From NCBI GenBank assembly GCA_034932485.1, contig JAYFOQ010000014.1:1-64000 (forward strand): DNA of 64,000 nt. The letters are read 5' to 3'. Each line of letters opens with the position of its first letter. Position 1 is the first letter of the stretch. The translations under genes were made by a program, and so were the position numbers. Below the pieces are notes generated by a model. That model made no database searches. It was not told the DNA's origin and saw nothing but the letters and a program-made list of their open reading frames with translations. Positions 62,004 through 64,000 of this stretch are shown one piece after another. The stretch is from Gordonibacter sp034932485. Lineage in GTDB: Bacteria; Actinomycetota; Coriobacteriia; Coriobacteriales; Eggerthellaceae.

Positions 62004-62876
62004 CTATGCGAGTAAGTTGCACACCTTACCCAGTAGCGGCTCGAAGCTCACGCCGCGATCACGGAACTCGGGCTGCTTGGCGGATACTATCATTGCGTCG
62101 TGTACAAAATCGCCAGCGAATGCTGCAGCCTCTTGCAGTGAGCGTTCCGCCATAACGGCCGCCAGCAAACAGGAGCAGTACACATCGCCGGTACCATGCA
62201 GCATATAAGGTAAGTACTCATTGCTCACTTCAACCGTATCGCAGTTTGCGCCGCCTACAAAGTTACGGATGCATGTTTCACCCTCGCGCTGAATACCCTT
62301 TAGTACCACGTTCTTTGCGCCCTTTGCCACGAGGGCATTGATAATACGATCCGCTTCTTCGTCGGAAAGGTCAGTTCCCTGCCATTCTTCACCCAGAATA
62401 ATTGCTGCCTCGGTCAGGTTTGGTGTGAGAATATCGGCACCGCATGCCAATTCCGCCATGGCCTCGCAGAGCTCCGGTGTGTAAGTGGGGTATATTTTGC
62501 CATGATCGGCCATGACGGGGTCTACCACGCGCAACGCATTTGGGTACATGGCGTATAGGTCACGAATGCGGTCTACCTGTTCAGGCGCGCCGAGAAACCC
62601 AGAATACACGGCATCAATCTCAACGCCAATCTTTTTCCAAGCGGCCAAATAGTCGCTCAGCATCTCGGTTGTGTCATGCATGTACCAGCCAGGAAACGCA
62701 GTATGCGACGAGAAGAGCCCCGTCGGTAAGGGGCAAACATCACAGCCCGCTGCCGACAGCACAGGAATAGCAACACCGAGTGAGCATTTTCCATAACCAC
62801 ATAAGTCATGTACGGCCGCCACGCGAGGAATGTAGGCGCCATCACGCCGGTAAAGATAGAGAGAAGATTCGCTCAT
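62004..62876 (-). CDS. pdxY: Pyridoxamine/pyridoxal kinase
   Basis: About 290 residues of the ribokinase-like PdxK/PdxY family. Motifs are VAAVHDLCGYGKCSLGVAIP near residue 18, PTGLFSSHT, VVDPVMADHGKIY, ILTPNLTEAA and the anion-hole HGTGDVYCS near 229. It phosphorylates B6 vitamers to make pyridoxal phosphate. AAAGGG sits six bases before ATG 62876; a TTG immediately upstream is also open. The related ThiD function is less likely because of the SSHT segment and length. Confidence 0.9.
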   Translation of the reverse strand: MSESSLYLYRRDGAYIPRVAAVHDLCGYGKCSLGVAIPVLSAAGCDVCPLPTGLFSSHTAFPGWYMHDTTEMLSDYLAAWKKIGVEIDAVYSGFLGAPEQVDRIRDLYAMYPNALRVVDPVMADHGKIYPTYTPELCEAMAELACGADILTPNLTEAAIILGEEWQGTDLSDEEADRIINALVAKGAKNVVLKGIQREGETCIRNFVGGANCDTVEVSNEYLPYMLHGTGDVYCSCLLAAVMAERSLQEAAAFAGDFVHDAMIVSAKQPEFRDRGVSFEPLLGKVCNLLA

Positions 62877-63008
62877 CAAGTGCCCTTTCTTTGAAAGAAG
62901 ATAAACCGCCGATTAAACGGATATGGTACGTCGAAGATGGGCGGCAATACGTAGTGTTGCCGAATCGCAACCAACGAAAGGGGTCGCGACTATCTAAAAA
63001 AGACCTGT

Positions 63009-63203
63009 TTACTTATTGTCATCTTCTTCATCATCAAAGAAGGACCAGTCATCTTCGGTCTTCTCATGATTAGAGAATTGTTTGCGAGTTCGACGCTCCA
63101 TGATAATGCAGGCAATAAGGCTTATCACCAGGCATATCCCGACTAAAACGCCAATGCCGGCGAAGGTTTCGAACAGGAAATGATATATGCTTCCGAAGTC
63201 CAT
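63009..63203 (-). CDS. 64-aa single-pass membrane protein with acidic tail
   Basis: MDFGSIYHFLFETF leads into one long hydrophobic helix (GIGVLVGICLVISLIACIIM), then a basic RRTRK and an acidic tail (DDWSFFDDEEDDNK). I do not recognise the family. The start has only a weak AAGAAG upstream. It follows the pdxY promoter region by ~130 bp. Confidence 0.65.
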   Translation of the reverse strand: MDFGSIYHFLFETFAGIGVLVGICLVISLIACIIMERRTRKQFSNHEKTEDDWSFFDDEEDDNK

Positions 63204-63273
63204 AGCAGTCTTCTTATCCTATCTGCGCGCAGGCCTACAAACACCCGACGCATCCAATTTTCATTTCTCGGTA

Positions 63274-63298
63274 GAGTATACTATGCCCATGCATACTC
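63274..63298. promoter_or_regulatory. Inverted repeat over a -10 box
   Basis: GAGTAT-N13-ATACTC, with TATACT (63277-63282) inside it, 60 bp before the next gene. A repressor here would block the promoter. Confidence 0.35.
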
Positions 63299-63355
63299 GA
63301 GGTACTATTGAATGGAGATTCCTTCATATACGTTGAATGAAAGGATCGGGTGGGC

Positions 63356-64000
63356 ATGCGCCCTGAAAAACGGTTCAAAGATGGTAGACACCTTACCTTC
63401 TATGTCGTTGCCGTTCTCATCGTGTTAGCGGTAGTGGGGGTGTCTTTTGCCCTCATGGGCTATATCGATCATAAGCTGCGGCAGGGTGCCGAGCAGCAGG
63501 TGATCACGTTTACGCAGCAGGCTGCAAGTAGTGTGTCTGATAAGATTTCCAATGCGCAGAATGCTGTCTGGGCCTTTGAGGTGCAAACAGCCGATCCTGC
63601 TACCCTCGTTTCTTCTCTAAAAGGCTTACGCGATCGCTTTGGTCTTGCAGCTGCAGCTTTTGTAGGCATGGATGGGGTTGGACTGGATGCCGATGGTAAT
63701 CCTTTCTCTGTTGCCAGCCTTGGTCATGAGGAAACGGCGCTCTCTCAGGGGATCGCATCTTTCTCCCAAACTCTAGTTTTTGAAGACGGTCGAAGTGGCC
63801 GGTTTGCTCAGCGGCCACTATTTATTGGAGATCAGCAAGTAGGCGCGCTGTACGTGCAGGTTCCTTTTGATTTATTTGCTATGGAGCAACAGCTCGACAT
63901 GTTTGATGGGCGCGGCTACTTCCTACTGTTTGAGGGTTCGTCAGGAGAGATATTGGTTCCGCCTTCTGAGGAAACAACAACTCCCCTTAGTGGAAATGAA
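63356..64000 (+). CDS. N-terminal part of a membrane sensor protein (truncated by the window)
   Basis: The frame is open from ATG 63356 to the window end (215 codons). The start MRPEKRFKDGRHLTFYVVAV leads into a transmembrane helix (~16-38, VAVLIVLAVVGVSFALMGY), then an extracytoplasmic domain with alternating strands and helices (VSDKISNAQNAVWAFE, VGALYVQVPFDLFAMEQQL), like a Cache-type sensor. The output domain lies beyond the window; the layout resembles the GGDEF-EAL sensor at 55264, so c-di-GMP or histidine kinase output is possible. AAAGGATCGGG precedes the ATG. Confidence 0.75.
   Translation, partial: MRPEKRFKDGRHLTFYVVAVLIVLAVVGVSFALMGYIDHKLRQGAEQQVITFTQQAASSVSDKISNAQNAVWAFEVQTADPATLVSSLKGLRDRFGLAAAAFVGMDGVGLDADGNPFSVASLGHEETALSQGIASFSQTLVFEDGRSGRFAQRPLFIGDQQVGALYVQVPFDLFAMEQQLDMFDGRGYFLLFEGSSGEILVPPSEETTTPLSGNE

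Noticed and set aside
1..64000. CRISPR arrays, insertion sequences, prophage or rRNA genes
   Set aside because: No regularly spaced repeats, transposase, integrase or rRNA sequence was found on either strand.

Overview
The window (about 50% G+C by eye) looks like a chromosomal segment of an anaerobic actinobacterium of the class Coriobacteriia, most likely family Eggerthellaceae. The genus cannot be fixed from sequence alone; a Cryptobacterium-like, medium-GC member would fit. The evidence is the dnaK-grpE-dnaJ-hspR-clpB order typical of Actinobacteria, three Tat-exported flavoprotein lipoprotein reductases next to three 12-TM membrane proteins ending in LuxR DNA-binding domains, a hybrid cluster protein, a bacterial ferredoxin, and tRNA genes with encoded CCA ends. 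Two perfect parS palindromes 16.6 kb apart (217-232 and 16809-16824) suggest the origin-proximal part of the chromosome. I see no phage, insertion sequence or CRISPR array.

Layout. 1-8.7 kb: tail of an unknown gene, parS, a DinG-type exonuclease-helicase, a one-TM alanine-rich protein, a 1092-aa membrane protein with an M28 peptidase fold split by a very long insertion, and a 50-aa zinc ribbon missed by length filters. 8.9-15.5 kb: tRNA-Gly, a phosphoglycolate phosphatase-like HAD protein, VanZ, an XRE regulator, an LCP cell-wall ligase, GalE and a phosphohexomutase (envelope and sugar nucleotide genes). A candidate C-rich small RNA lies between galE and the mutase. 15.5-18.4 kb: NikR, HypE (nickel, hydrogenase maturation) and ferredoxin. 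18.6-25.5 kb: the heat-shock operon. 25.5-34.2 kb: reductase 1 with LuxR regulator 1, then M29 aminopeptidase-like, DUF1177, DUF917 and hydantoinase/oxoprolinase genes. These flank a control region with two perfect inverted repeats. 34.4-38.2 kb: zinc ribbon plus small kinase, carbon-nitrogen hydrolase, and an NCS1 permease. Together with the previous block they suggest uptake and hydrolysis of a hydantoin-like or cyclic amide compound. 38.5-42 kb: TrkH, an exported OB-like protein, and RsgA, apparently starting at CTG. 42.5-53 kb: LuxR 2 with reductase 2, tRNA-Ser, tadA (probably leaderless), ispE, lemA, reductase 3 with LuxR 3, and a second tRNA-Ser. 53-64 kb: DUF2207 protein, a sensor GGDEF-EAL protein, hcp behind an FNR-like class II promoter, tRNA-Leu, a large membrane Ser/Thr kinase, pyridoxamine kinase, a small membrane protein, and the start of another membrane sensor cut by the window end.

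How the genes fit together. The three reductase/LuxR pairs look like separate respiratory modules: a membrane-bound one-component regulator would sense a substrate and control an exported flavin reductase that uses it as electron acceptor. The most novel leads are a predicted sRNA whose loop is complementary over 11 nt to the ribosome-binding site of the operon carrying nikR, a CRP/FNR-type site placed exactly at -41.5 of a predicted hcp promoter, the CTG start of rsgA, a Lys/Cys-rich extension on the hydantoinase, and an M28 pseudoenzyme with about 690 inserted residues.
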